A stretch of 64,000 nucleotides of DNA from Costus lasius (Eukaryota > Streptophyta > Magnoliopsida > Zingiberales > Costaceae): contig CM050453.2 of the NCBI GenBank assembly GCA_027563935.2, positions 67,626,018 through 67,690,017 on the forward strand. The letters run 5' to 3'. This document shows, piece after piece, positions 10,672-20,792 of the stretch (position 1 is its first letter; each line of letters starts with the position of its first letter). The translations under genes were made by a program, and so were the position numbers. The notes under the pieces are model-generated. The model searched no databases. It was given only the letters and a program-made list of their open reading frames with translations, and was not told the DNA's origin.

Positions 10672-12370
10672 TGTTGGGGTATGCCCTTAAGGCTAATGTT
10701 TGAGGCCTTGGGATTCTTTCAGTATCATGTATAAACTCTTATGTTTATAAAGGCAATGGTTGTTATTCAGTTTGTTACATTGTCTGCTGCAATAAGTGGG
10801 CTTCTGAATAATGTCTCAATGCTGTTCAGCTTGGCTGACATGCTGTCATGTCCTTAGTCGAGATATCTTGGTGAACTTGAGACAGCCTTGATATGATTGA
10901 GACTAATATGTGTTCTAATCTTATAGGATGCTTCGAGCATGGAATAAGATGTAGACTCATGGGTACATTGGATGTACTGGACAGACCCTACTAGGATATT
11001 CAATTGCTTGTCACAATGTGAATAATCCTTGTATGCAACAAGTGGCATATGTCCTCTGACTTGAGATCACTTGTGTTTCTAAATGATGATTGTCATTGTT
11101 TTGAGGTAGTTCGATATCATTTGAAACATAATGGTTATAGACTATCTTGGATAATGATCATGAGTCAGGTTAGGACACTAGTGATAGATATAGGATTGCC
11201 GTCTCCTTGTTTGGAGTGTGATGTTCTAAAGGGGCCCCCCTGGATGAGGTGATTGAGAAAGTGTATGGCCATACCCAGGTGACTATGTTCATCTGATCTA
11301 ATCATGCTCATCATATTGGAGCTACAGGCTTGACACGCTTGTCCAATAAGAACATCCACTGGCAAAGGAAACATGTATGCCTAGTGAAGTGGATTCACAC
11401 TTGTGCTGTGGTTTGGGTGTAGTCTTGGAAGACTCTTTCCTTTATATCGGGAGACAGTGATGTGTTGCTAGATACCCCTCACTAATCGTGATAACGTGAG
11501 TTATCGTTACCGACATTTGAAGGAAACCCTTAGGGTCGCACAATTTGATGATATGGCTTACTTAAGTCACATCGTGTGGACTGAATTGTTTTGGTTCAGT
11601 TTAAAGGGATTTAAACTCTGATTGTAAGTGAGATCTGGTCTGATCATGTTTGATTGATTAGGGCTTGAGATCGGTAAGCTTCGATCGAGAGAGTTGATGC
11701 TAGATCGGTGAGATCAGGAGCATCAGGAGATGAACGGTTAGATCTGGAGCCTTAGGGTTTAATAGTGATCTAGACCAAATGCTTGGGTTGATTGATCTTT
11801 GAACCAAATTGAAATGCATTCAATTTGCTTGAACCGGTTCACATGAGTGAACGCATGGTTCAATGCATGAAGGCATTTTCTTTGGTCGGTTATGAGATCA
11901 TGGGTGCATGACTTCTATTTTTGGAAAGTCATGAAGGCCACTTCCCTCAACGCCTCAACGCCAAAAACGAAAAAGCGTTCGCTTCTTCCTTTGGACGCTC
12001 ACACTCTCGTGGGTGGAAGGTGTTGACGACAAGGAGGTCTCGGCTAAGCAACCAAGTCATCTCATCCCTTCCATTCGACAAGCACCCTTGGAGAACCTTG
12101 CTAGCACAAGGAACACAAGGAGTAGTCATCATCCTCTTGTGTGCGTCACCTTTGGAGGAGAGCCCTTTCGCCATCTTCTTCCAAGACGCCATTCGAATCA
12201 ATGGCTATGGTATGTTTTCATTTGATCCATACAAGATAGTTAAGTTGATCATATATCATACATGCGATTGTTGAAACCCTAGTTTCCGCTATGCCAAAAA
12301 TCTTGATGGGCATAATAGGGTTTATTTCGCCCCCCCCCCCCCCCCCTCCCTCATGAAAGGGGTTCCTACA
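10672..12370 (+). repeat. 3' LTR of Copia-B (1,699 bp)
   Basis: TGTTGGGG to CCTACA. Contains the 28 bp core (11,456-11,483), the GATAAC/GTTATC repeat, the micro-exon ATGGCTATG with donor (12,201-12,211), C17 at 12,330-12,346 and the AAAGGGG arm. Several C-to-T differences separate it from the 5' remnant in the 11,960s versus the 4,530s. Confidence 0.88.
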
Positions 12371-12473
12371 ATGTCAAGCCCCTTAGTAAGTACTAATGAC
12401 TAGAAGGAAATAAAGGTTGTCAATTTAATTCTATTATGATAAAGACCTAATTCACTTCATAAAGGTATCGTCT

Positions 12474-12705
12474 CACTCTCGTGCAGACAATCATGCAGAT
12501 AACCGATCCTCACTCTCGTGCAAGATCTATTCTCAATGCTAAAGATAAGTGAATCAATGAACAAAGAACTCAAGGATCACTCTCGTGCATCTGAATTCTA
12601 AGTCAATCATCTCAAGTGGAATCTCAAGGATCACTATCGTTCATCCTGAAACTCAACATAGGTTTTACTTATAGTTTTCCGACGACTCGATCCTCACTCT
12701 CGTGC
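12474..12705. repeat. CACTCTCGTGCA short repeat array
   Basis: Exact copies of CACTCTCGTGCA start at 12,474, 12,511, 12,578 and 12,694, and a decayed copy (CACTATCGTTCA) starts at 12,632. Most follow GATC or ATCCT. The homologous LTRs keep the array: 18,969 and 19,008 (-), and the complement TGCACGAAAGTG at 20,283-20,510 (+). It could be a set of transcription-factor sites in the LTR. Confidence 0.6.
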
Positions 12706-13504
12706 AAGATCAAATCAAGTCTACACATTAACTCAATCCAAAGAATTATAAAATCAACATGGCAATAAAATCACTAAAAATCAGAATTCGAAGAACTACC
12801 TAATCTCTCACGATAGTTCCAAACTCAACGATTCCTAGGGTTCCGAATTTCAAACGATCAACCTCTCGGTCTATTTTGCAAAACTCTAAAACATGCTGAT
12901 ATTTATAAAACTAAAGAGAATTAAAGAACAATCAATCACAAAAGTAAAATTATCATAATAAAATTATCATGACAAAAATTAATGTTTTCTAGTCATTAAC
13001 AAACCCAGGGGACTACAACCCAGGTCCCATAAAAAGATTAAGCTTGCATGGAGAAAAGATTATAATAAATCATAGTTTTAAAATTCAGAAATCAAAGAAG
13101 AAGGGGAGAAGTTACAGAACACGGTGTTGTAATCGAAATTACAGCACCGTAATTGTAGCAGAACTCGATGAACAGTGCTGTCACCACCGATTTCGTTGAT
13201 TTCTCTTCTGATCGATCTCCTTTTGATCTGAAACTTCTGAGATATCCTCCTCTCTTCCAGGCGAAGCTTCTGAGTGAAAATCACGGCCTGAGATGTCCTC
13301 TACGCCTCTCGGCGTGAGGACAAACCCTAACCACCGTTCTGTCAATTTCTCTCTCAATACTTGATAAACGTTCTCCCTTCCACTTCATGCATCTTATCCT
13401 CTTAAAGACGAGTTCGCCACTTCTTTCGGATCTCAATTTGGACTTCTGGATCAAACGTTATGGTCCACGCAAGAATCAGCCTGAAAAAGTCACGAATCTG
13501 GTTA

Positions 13505-13840
13505 AAAATACGGTACCGTATTCTGATTACGGCAGTGCCGTATTTTCCTTCTGTAAGTTCTAGGTAGCAAATACGGCACTGTTACAATTTCTCTCAAATA
13601 TACGGCAGTGCCATATTCTTGCTAATACTTTCTATTCAGCTTTGTCACAAAATACGGTGCCATGCGATTTCATACGGCAGTGCCGTATTCTTGTTAAACT
13701 TTTCTTGTTGAAATCGCTGGAAAATACGGTGGCGTGTAGTTTCATGCGGCAGTGCCGTATTTCACCTGAAACATCCCCTGCAAAATACGGTACCGTGAGA
13801 GTTTGGCTCAAAAATATGGTAGTGCCGTATTTTTGCAATT
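13505..13840. repeat. ATACGG/CCGTAT palindrome array in gypsy LTR
   Basis: Five diverged units 60-80 bp apart, each with AAATACGG and most with TACGGCAGTGCCGTA. It includes a perfect 16 bp palindrome AATACGGTACCGTATT (13,507-13,522) and near-palindromes ACGGCAGTGCCGT at 13,529-13,541 and 13,674-13,686. A diverged equivalent lies at 19,186-19,500. Confidence 0.65.
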
Positions 13841-14489
13841 TGGCTCCTTTTGACTTGAAATTTGATGGGTAGCTTCGTTTCAAAGTCTGGAATCCATTGG
13901 TGTGCTCCATTCTTCCAAAATCCATCAAAATATGGCACTTTTAACCTGAAAATGATAAAAAACAAGAAGTGGTGTAGATTCTGCAATATTTGACAATTAA
14001 GGCTTAAAAACAAGCAAAAGAGCATAATTATGACACAAAAAGACACATGATATGACACAAAATATACTATGAATTTTGGTGTCATCAAACACATAAGGCT
14101 CAAACTTTGCTTGTCCTCAAGCAAATAAATAAGAACAATGCTAAGTATGGAAAATATGCTCTTTTATGAAAAATAAATTTCTAAAACATAATCACTCATA
14201 AAATATTCCACCAACTTTTTGCATAAAATTTAAGATAAATAAATCATTCTCTGAAATTAATCTTTAAGATCTACAACTTTGATCAAATAAAGCTTCGCAA
14301 CTCGCATAATGAAAAGAATTTCAGTCTCATGATTTCACCTTTGTTTCAGTTTAAATCTATCATTCCTTTGTTTACAGGAATAAAGTCTCCAAGATCTTCT
14401 TCCACACAGAATCTCTCTTTTCTTGCCCCTCCCTTTTCTTTATTTTTTTATTTTAGCATATACCCATATAGATACATACTTTTTATTTT

Positions 14490-14642
14490 AGACTTCAACT
14501 CTTGTCTTAGGTACCACTGTCAATTTTACACAGTGCCAAGTAGAGGAATCTTTTTCTTTTTCTCTCTCCCTTTTTTTTTATAGACTTCAACCCATGTCTT
14601 AGGTACCACTGTCAATTTTACACAGTGCCAAGTAGGGGAGTC
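14490..14642. repeat. Direct repeat, two ~62 bp copies 92 bp apart
   Basis: AGACTTCAAC...GTCTTAGGTACCACTGTC...ACACAGTGCCAAGTAG occurs at 14,490-14,552 and 14,582-14,642, separated by a T-rich linker. Each copy can fold on CACTGT/ACAGTG. Confidence 0.75.
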
Positions 14643-15812
14643 TCTCACTATTTTTGTGGATCATGGATTCTTCCTTCCTAACAAATAGTAAAATAGACCA
14701 AACATCAACTAGGCTAATCAATTCACATCAATTAAAAATTACACTCATATGCTCATTTTATTCAAGAAAGTTGTTTCACTTTTAGATTGCATTCATCAAA
14801 CAACATACCTACCCAAAACCCATATGCATTAATCAATGAATGATTTCAACAAGTAGATATATATTGAAGAAATAAATTCAGCATAATAGTAATATTTCCA
14901 TTCATAGGCATGCATGAATATTCATCATTATAGAAAAATCTACCCATCTAAAAACATATCATCAACTTATCAATCTTATCATTTCCTAAAAAAGTCTCTA
15001 ATTCAATGCAAAAGGTGTGAAGCATGAAAACTCATATAATCATAGTCAAAAGTGTAACATGATTGGTCCATATAATCACATAAGGCTCAAATAATGCAAA
15101 GGGTGTAAAGTGATAACAAATCAAATATGCAACCATATGAAATAATCATGAATACAAGAGAGTGTAAACAATACTCACAGAACTATATAGCAAGCTCTGA
15201 CCAAAGATACATAAGGCTCAGATCAAAATTAGTGTCAGGGCAAATGCCGTAAGGTCCAAAGATGTGCCTTTTGAAAATTTTACCTGCAAAATTTAAGGTA
15301 CATAAGGCTCAGTTTAAAAATAGTCTCTAAAAATAATAATGATAAAAATAATTTTCTAAAAGAAGAATCAAATATATCATCGATGGTCCAAAAGAGGATG
15401 CCGGTAGAAAGAATCGAGCAAAGGTGGAACAGAGGCTAGCTGAAAAGCTACTAGCAATGATGATGGTGGTGCCGACAGTAGAATGAGTAATCTCTAGTGG
15501 TCTGCTAGAGAATACAGTCCTATAGGTGAGATCGTCGGCCGGTGGTGCGAGAGATAGCACTGCATAGATTAAAAAAAAAAAATCAGTCACTAATGAAGAG
15601 TCTACTACATCAATAATTCAAATCAATGGAAATTGAGGCAGTAGAAGAAGCATGAAGCTGCTGGTGATGCTCCGCAAGAGGTGGAAGATAGTTTCCCTTG
15701 AAGATTTCTGAATCTGGAGGCAAAAGAAGCAATAACAAGTTGAAAGCAAACAGTGCAGTTTTTGAATTTTTTATGAAAAGTAGCCCTACCCGAAAATAAG
15801 ATTTAATGATCC

Positions 15813-16597
15813 AAATAGAAAATGGACAGAACCACGTAATAGAATAAGAGATATTCTTTTCAGACGTGTGAAAATCAAAGGATCAAAATCTATCAGAAAT
15901 TTAGGGCATCAGTAGAAAGAAGGCTACTCAGAATAAAAACTAGACAAACTGCACAAAAGTTAATAAAATTCAAAAAGTTGCTGTGTCCTAGAATGATCAG
16001 AAAATATTTTCATGAAAATAATTTATCCACAAGATAGAATGACACACGAACTTCAAATTCCCAGTGAAAAATTCGGGTTTCAAGTTATTTAAGCAACTTA
16101 AAAACTAGCTGCAAAAGTGCTAATCAGATTAGTCAGAAAAAACTGCTGCAGAAATTAATCATAATCGAAAAGTTGCTAGGTGTTTTAGTATGATCTATGG
16201 ACTAAATAGAAAATGGACAGAACCACGTAATAGAATAAGAGATATTCTTTTCAGACGTGTGAAAATCAAAGGATCAAAATCTATCAGAAATTTAGGGCAT
16301 CAATAGAAAGAAGGCTACTCAGAATAAAAACTGGACAAACTGCACAAAAGTTAATAAAATTCAAAAAGTTGTTATGTGTCCTAGAATGATCAGAAAATAT
16401 TTTCATGAAAATAATTTATCCACAAGATAGAATGACACATGAACTTCAAATTCCCAGTGAAAAATTCGGGTTTCAAGTTATTTAAGCAACTTAAGAACTA
16501 GCTGCAAAAGTGCTAATCAGATTAGTCAGAAAAAACTGCTGCAGAAATTAATCATAATCGAAAAGTTGCTAGGTGTTTTAGTATGATCTATGGACTA
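15813..16597. repeat. Tandem duplication, 2 x ~391 bp
   Basis: The block starting AAATAGAAAATGGACAG at 15,813 repeats at 16,204 and ends at 16,597 with ATCTATGGACTA. I see only about five substitutions and a 2 bp indel between copies, so the duplication is recent compared with the age of the element. Confidence 0.9.
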
Positions 16598-16944
16598 TAA
16601 AATTCAGAAAAAATATCCAGATGATAGAAAACGATAAGTAGTTCAATGCTGTGCCAAAGATCAAAAATTTTCTCAACCCAGTTTCTTAAAATCGCAGCTA
16701 GAAAACACCTACACTCAATAAGCAAACTGCAGAGAGAAGAAAGCAAGTATTTTTTTTTCAAAAATAATAGAACAATTAATTCTAAAAAAAACTAGGATAA
16801 AAGAAACTATGCTAAGAGAGTACTTGGGATGCCTCCCAAGAAGCGCTAATTTTAAGTCATTAGCTTGACCAAAAATCAATATCATGGTGAAGTAGGTGAA
16901 TCAGTACCAAAATAGATTGCAAATAATTTTCTGCATTTTCTTTG

Positions 16945-18324
16945 TCAATAAAGCTTAGCCACAAATCCACAAATCCAGAATTGCATATAAATCACAATTA
17001 AAGTGGCTTTCTTAAATATGCAGAAATCAAAATGAAAATCTTCACATGAAGGATATTCAATTATCTTTCCAAATATATCAGAGAGTAAAATCATCAGTCC
17101 TTTCTTCAACTTTATCTTTTCAATCACAATAGGACTTTTATCAAAATATTCAAGCATTGGATCATCATAATAATAGTTATGTCTTTCATTAGATTCCTCA
17201 ATAAAGCATAAATTTTCAATTAAATCAAAAGATTGAGCAATAGATATGGGCAAAGCATCAACATGGTGAGATACATCAATTTTTGCAACATTCAAATTTT
17301 TATCAAGTTCCTCATGTTCATCATCAAACAATTTTTCAATATCAAAATTATCACCAAAATCAAGATGAGACTCTTCAAAATTAATTTCCTCATGCTTCCC
17401 CACAAATAATTCATCATCAGAAGAGTCAAAATCAGAATCATATGAAAAAGAATTAATAGAATCAGGGTTTACCACAAGAGATTTATTATTAATTTCAAAA
17501 ATATCACCAAAATCACAGTGGGGTTCATTAATGTCTATAATTTTTGAACCTTCATCATGCTCATCAGATTTAACCATATATAAATTTACATCAAAATCAG
17601 AATTGTCATCAAAAGAAGGTTTTTCAATTTCAATTTCTTCAAACTTTTCCTCAACTAAACTATCAAAGGAATCAATTTTACAATCATCAAAATCAGAGTG
17701 AGATTCATGAATGTTAACATAAGGCTCAATCTCAAAACAATCATAATCAGAGGGATAATTTTCTAAATCAACTTCCTCAGTTTTCAAATCAAATACAAAC
17801 AAGCAATTTTGTTGTGCTATCTGGTTTTCTAACATTTCAGTATCAGCACATAAATCATCAAGCCTAGAACTTACTTGCCTTATTGTATCTTCAAGCCGAG
17901 AACTGATTTGTTTCATATTCTCATTCATTTCATCATTTTGTTTCAATTGTGAACTCATGAATTTCTCAAACATGTCCTCTAAACTAGATTTTTCAGTTTT
18001 CTCAAAGCATGGTTCATAATTACTGTTTGAGCAATCACCATAAAAAGGAGTTTGATTTTCCCAACTAGATTCATAATGATCATCTTGATACCATGAAGAA
18101 TTAGAATTTGGAGGAATTAAAAATTTGCAATCAGAAGTATAGTGATCAGATGATTTACAAATATTACATGTAACAAAATAGGAGTGTAATTTCGATATAT
18201 CTGCAAGAGTGCATCGTGAATCATTTTGTGGCATGTACACCTTACCTCTTTCAGTTGCCCAGGAGTTGTGATGAAAAGACATATTTATCAAATCTATCAA
18301 GCAGAAAAAATAATCCAACACCAA
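16945..18324 (-). CDS. Gag-like ORF with CCHC knuckle and acidic repeats, 459 aa
   Basis: Open for 459 codons inside an otherwise decayed region. It has a retroviral-type zinc knuckle C-X2-C-X4-H-X4-C at residues 53-66 (CNICKSSDHYTSDC). A predicted coiled coil follows at 113-172 (LEDMFEKF, ISSRLEDTI, LENQIAQQ), like the end of Ty3/gypsy gag. From 180 on it is very acidic, with three related units near 204-222, 263-281 and 314-333 (pattern E-S/P-H-x-D-F-G/D-D), and it ends in a hydrophobic tail. The capsid domain expected before the knuckle is missing. Met at 18,282 is an alternative start. It lies about 200 bp after the PBS, where gag should begin. Expression is unproven and function beyond gag-like is unknown. 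Confidence 0.65.
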   Translation of the reverse strand: MVLDYFFCLIDLINMSFHHNSWATERGKVYMPQNDSRCTLADISKLHSYFVTCNICKSSDHYTSDCKFLIPPNSNSSWYQDDHYESSWENQTPFYGDCSNSNYEPCFEKTEKSSLEDMFEKFMSSQLKQNDEMNENMKQISSRLEDTIRQVSSRLDDLCADTEMLENQIAQQNCLFVFDLKTEEVDLENYPSDYDCFEIEPYVNIHESHSDFDDCKIDSFDSLVEEKFEEIEIEKPSFDDNSDFDVNLYMVKSDEHDEGSKIIDINEPHCDFGDIFEINNKSLVVNPDSINSFSYDSDFDSSDDELFVGKHEEINFEESHLDFGDNFDIEKLFDDEHEELDKNLNVAKIDVSHHVDALPISIAQSFDLIENLCFIEESNERHNYYYDDPMLEYFDKSPIVIEKIKLKKGLMILLSDIFGKIIEYPSCEDFHFDFCIFKKATLIVIYMQFWICGFVAKLY

Positions 18325-18530
18325 TCAATAAGAACTATTTTTTTTAGAATATATAAAAAAATAGAAAATTTAAAACACAAGTAAATTCACAAATTTCAGA
18401 AATTCTTAGTTCTGTCACAACTGTGAAAATCCAAAACCTGCAAAAAGAAAAAAAAACAAAGTTAAATCTAAAAAAAATAAAACTTAGTCTAGCAATAATA
18501 ACAACTATTTTAATATTAACAAAACTAAGG

Positions 18531-18547
18531 TCCCTACAACGGCGCCA
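18531..18547 (-). other. Primer-binding site of Gypsy-G (tRNA-Asp type)
   Basis: Minus strand reads TGGCGCCGTTGTAGGGA, close to the TGGCGCCGTTGCCGGGGA used by many plant Ty3/gypsy elements. It sits 9 bases inside the LTR edge. Confidence 0.75.
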
Positions 18548-18556
18548 AAAACTTGT

Positions 18557-19068
18557 TGTGTCCGCAAGTGCACGGATACTTACACCGTGGCCAAAGAGAG
18601 TGTGGGCCAATACGCGGTGAACGTATTTGATCACTGGGTTGCACAGACTAGATGCGCGAGCTGTGCGAGCAGAGTAGACGTCCTCGTTAGTGACAGCGTG
18701 TTGTGTCCGCAAGTGCACGGATACTTCGAAGTAATAAAAATATCGAACCACAGAGACCTTATTGTTAAGTACCAAATAGTTATATTCTCACTAGCTAAGC
18801 AAACCGAATATGATGAAAAGCAATGATGGAGAACACACGAAAAAGACAATCAGAGAGAAACTGGGACTAGGGTTTCATCCACCTTAATTCTAATGACTAG
18901 AAGGAAATAAAGGTTGTCAGTTTAATTCTATTATGATAAAGACCTAATTCACTTCATTAAAATATTGTCTCCCTCTCGTGCAGACAATCATGCAGATAAC
19001 CGATCCTCACTCTCGTGCAAGATCTATTCTCAATGCTAAAGATAAGTGAATCATTGAACAAAGAACTC
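18557..19068 (-). repeat. 5' LTR of Gypsy-G (3' portion only)
   Basis: Starts TGTGTCCGCAAGTGCACGG beside the PBS and matches 12,392-12,570 from 18,892 onward (CTAATGACTAGAAGG). It stops at about 19,068 where the orientation flips. A 27 bp word, GTTGTGTCC...GGATACTT, is duplicated at 18,555-18,581 and 18,700-18,726 around a GC-rich 118 bp insert. Confidence 0.7.
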
Positions 19069-20792
19069 AGGTAAAAAGGCACTATTTCAAGGAGTTTTCA
19101 AGCAAAATCAAACACATAGAAGAGTTACCATCATCAAGAGGAGATCACCCATGAAATTTCATGCAAAACGGAGCAACCTTGCAAAATACGGTAGTGTCGT
19201 AACCTATTTTACGGTACCGTATTTTTTGCGGCTACCGTAAAATCAAAGCACTGCCGTATTTTGGTGATTTCTCAAACAGAAAGTTTTCCTAATTTTACGG
19301 CACTGTCGTAAATAATTACACTGCCATAATTTTCAGCGCTTTCAGATTTTACGAGCCGTAATTCCCAACTGATTCAGACCAGAGAACTCGTCCGATTTTA
19401 CGGCACCATTGAGAAATATTTTACGGGCCATAATTTTGACTCAGCGTTCACAGAAAGATTTTACGGCACAGCCGTAAGATATTACATGGCCGTAATTTGC
19501 ACCTGGTCGCGCGAGACTTTCGGGCCCGAAACTTGCGAGGGCCTCAACTTTTGATCCAGAGCTCCAAATAGAGATCCGAAAGATGTTCCAGACTTGTCTT
19601 TAAAAGAAACAGACACACGAGGTGTAAGAGGGAACTTTTATCACGTATCCAGATAGAAATCACCAGAGAGGCGGCTAGAGTTTGGCCTCGTGCCGAGAGG
19701 CGTAGAGGGTATCTTAGGCCGCGATTTTCACTCAGAAGCTTCGCTTGGAGGAGAGGAAGACACCATAGAAGTTTTAGAGCATTTGGAGTCCGATCAGAGG
19801 AGGAATCAATGAAACGGCGGTGACATCGCTGTTCATCGAAGCAAATTACGGCTGTAAAGGATTTTACAGCTATGTTGTAACGTTGTTTCTCCTTTCTTTT
19901 TGTTTTCTGATCACTCTGAAACTATGATTCATTGTATTTCTTCCTCCATGCAAGCTTGATACTATTTTTGGGACATGGGGTGTAATCCCCTTGATTTTTA
20001 ATGATTAGATAATTCTTCTTTTTCGTCATGATAATCTTCATTGTGATAATTCTACTTTGTGATGAAATGTCTTTAACTTTCCATAGATCTATGTTATTAT
20101 CCATGTTTTAGAGTTTTCGCAATGAGATTGAAAGGTGATTTGCTTGAGAACTTGGAACCCTAGAATTGCATGTTAGGATCCCTTCCTTAGGTTAGATCTA
20201 ACTTGATCTGTTCTAATAGATTAATTGCCATGTTTAATAATATTGATCTAGGAGTGAGTTATTGTGTCAAACGTGGAGATTTTGCACGAAAGTGAATATC
20301 AAAACGTTGGAAAACCTTAGGCAGAACCTGTGTTGAGGCTCGGATGCACGAAAGTGATCCTTGAAGCTCTACTTGTGATGATCAACTTGAAATTCAGATG
20401 CACGAAAGTGATCCTTGAGTTTTTTGTTGATGGTTTACTTATCTACAGCGTTGGGATAGATCTTGCGCAAAAGCGAGGATTGGTGCCTGCGTGATTGTCT
20501 ACACGAAAGTGAGATAATCCTTTTATGAAGTAAATTAGGTCTTTATCATAGCAAGATTTAATTGACGAACCTTTTATTTATGTCTTATCATTGAAATCAA
20601 TGTGGATGAAACCCTAGTCCCATGTTTATCTCTCTTATTATCTCCTTAGCATATTCTCTGCATAGTTTACTTTCATCATATTTGGCTTGCTTAGCTAGTG
20701 AGAAAACATCTATTTGGTACTTAACAATAAGGTCTCTGTGGATCGATATTTTTATTACTTCGATAATTTCGTGCACTTGCGGAAACCTATCA
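19069..20792 (+). repeat. Gypsy LTR Y, inverted relative to G, 5' truncated
   Basis: Aligns with the G LTR in the opposite orientation. CAGGTAAAAAGGCAC at 19,066 corresponds to a point about 170 bp into the LTR, and the copy runs to GGAAACCTATCA at 20,792. It contains the palindrome array, a CTCCATGCAAGCTTG block, the TGCACGAAAGTG array and the conserved CGTGCACTTGCGG end. No protein-coding gene. Confidence 0.7.

Larger units (their letters stand above)
4454..12370 (+). mobile_element. Copia-B: Ty1/copia element (family 1)
   Basis: Complete except for the 5' part of its 5' LTR, which is displaced by Copia-A. It has PBS, leader, gag-pol relic, polypurine tract and 3' LTR in order. It lies within or against the 3' LTR of Gypsy-G: bases from 12,392 on are gypsy LTR sequence that also occurs at 18,892. 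Its target-site duplication cannot be tested because the left flank is outside the window; the right flank begins ATGTC. Confidence 0.88.
12371..14087 (-). repeat. 3' LTR of Gypsy-G (truncated at its 3' end)
   Basis: On the minus strand it begins TGATGACACC at 14,087. It reads leftward through a palindrome array (13,505-13,840) and a CTCTCGTGCA array (12,474-12,705) and stops at Copia-B. The same LTR recurs, in pieces, at 18,557-19,068 (-) and 19,069-20,792 (+). About 330 bp of the LTR 3' end are missing here and may lie beyond the A/B block. Confidence 0.72.
14088..16944 (-). other. Non-coding interior of Gypsy-G
   Basis: AT-rich, no supported gene on either strand. It holds four of the five exact ACATAAGGCTCA words (14,091, 15,078, 15,209, 15,300). 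It also holds a ~62 bp block repeated at 14,490 and 14,582, each copy with a CACTGT/ACAGTG hairpin, and a 391 bp tandem duplication (15,813-16,597). A normal Ty3 element would have pol here. Confidence 0.6.
12371..19068 (-). mobile_element. Gypsy-G: gag-only, apparently non-autonomous Ty3/gypsy-like element
   Basis: On the minus strand, left end to right end: 3' LTR (12,371-14,087, cut by Copia-B), a long non-coding part (14,088-16,944), one gag-like ORF (16,945-18,324), tRNA-Asp type PBS (18,531-18,547) and a truncated 5' LTR (18,557-19,068). The sequence TTGCTTGAGGACAAGCAAAG just before the 3' LTR is typical of Athila/Tat-like gypsy elements. No protease, RT, RNase H or integrase is present in the 4.5 kb interior, so movement would need proteins from another element. 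Confidence 0.7.

Noticed and set aside
12470..12710. CRISPR-like array
   Set aside because: Repeat units are only 12 bp with uneven spacing and lie in a plant LTR; this is not a prokaryotic locus.
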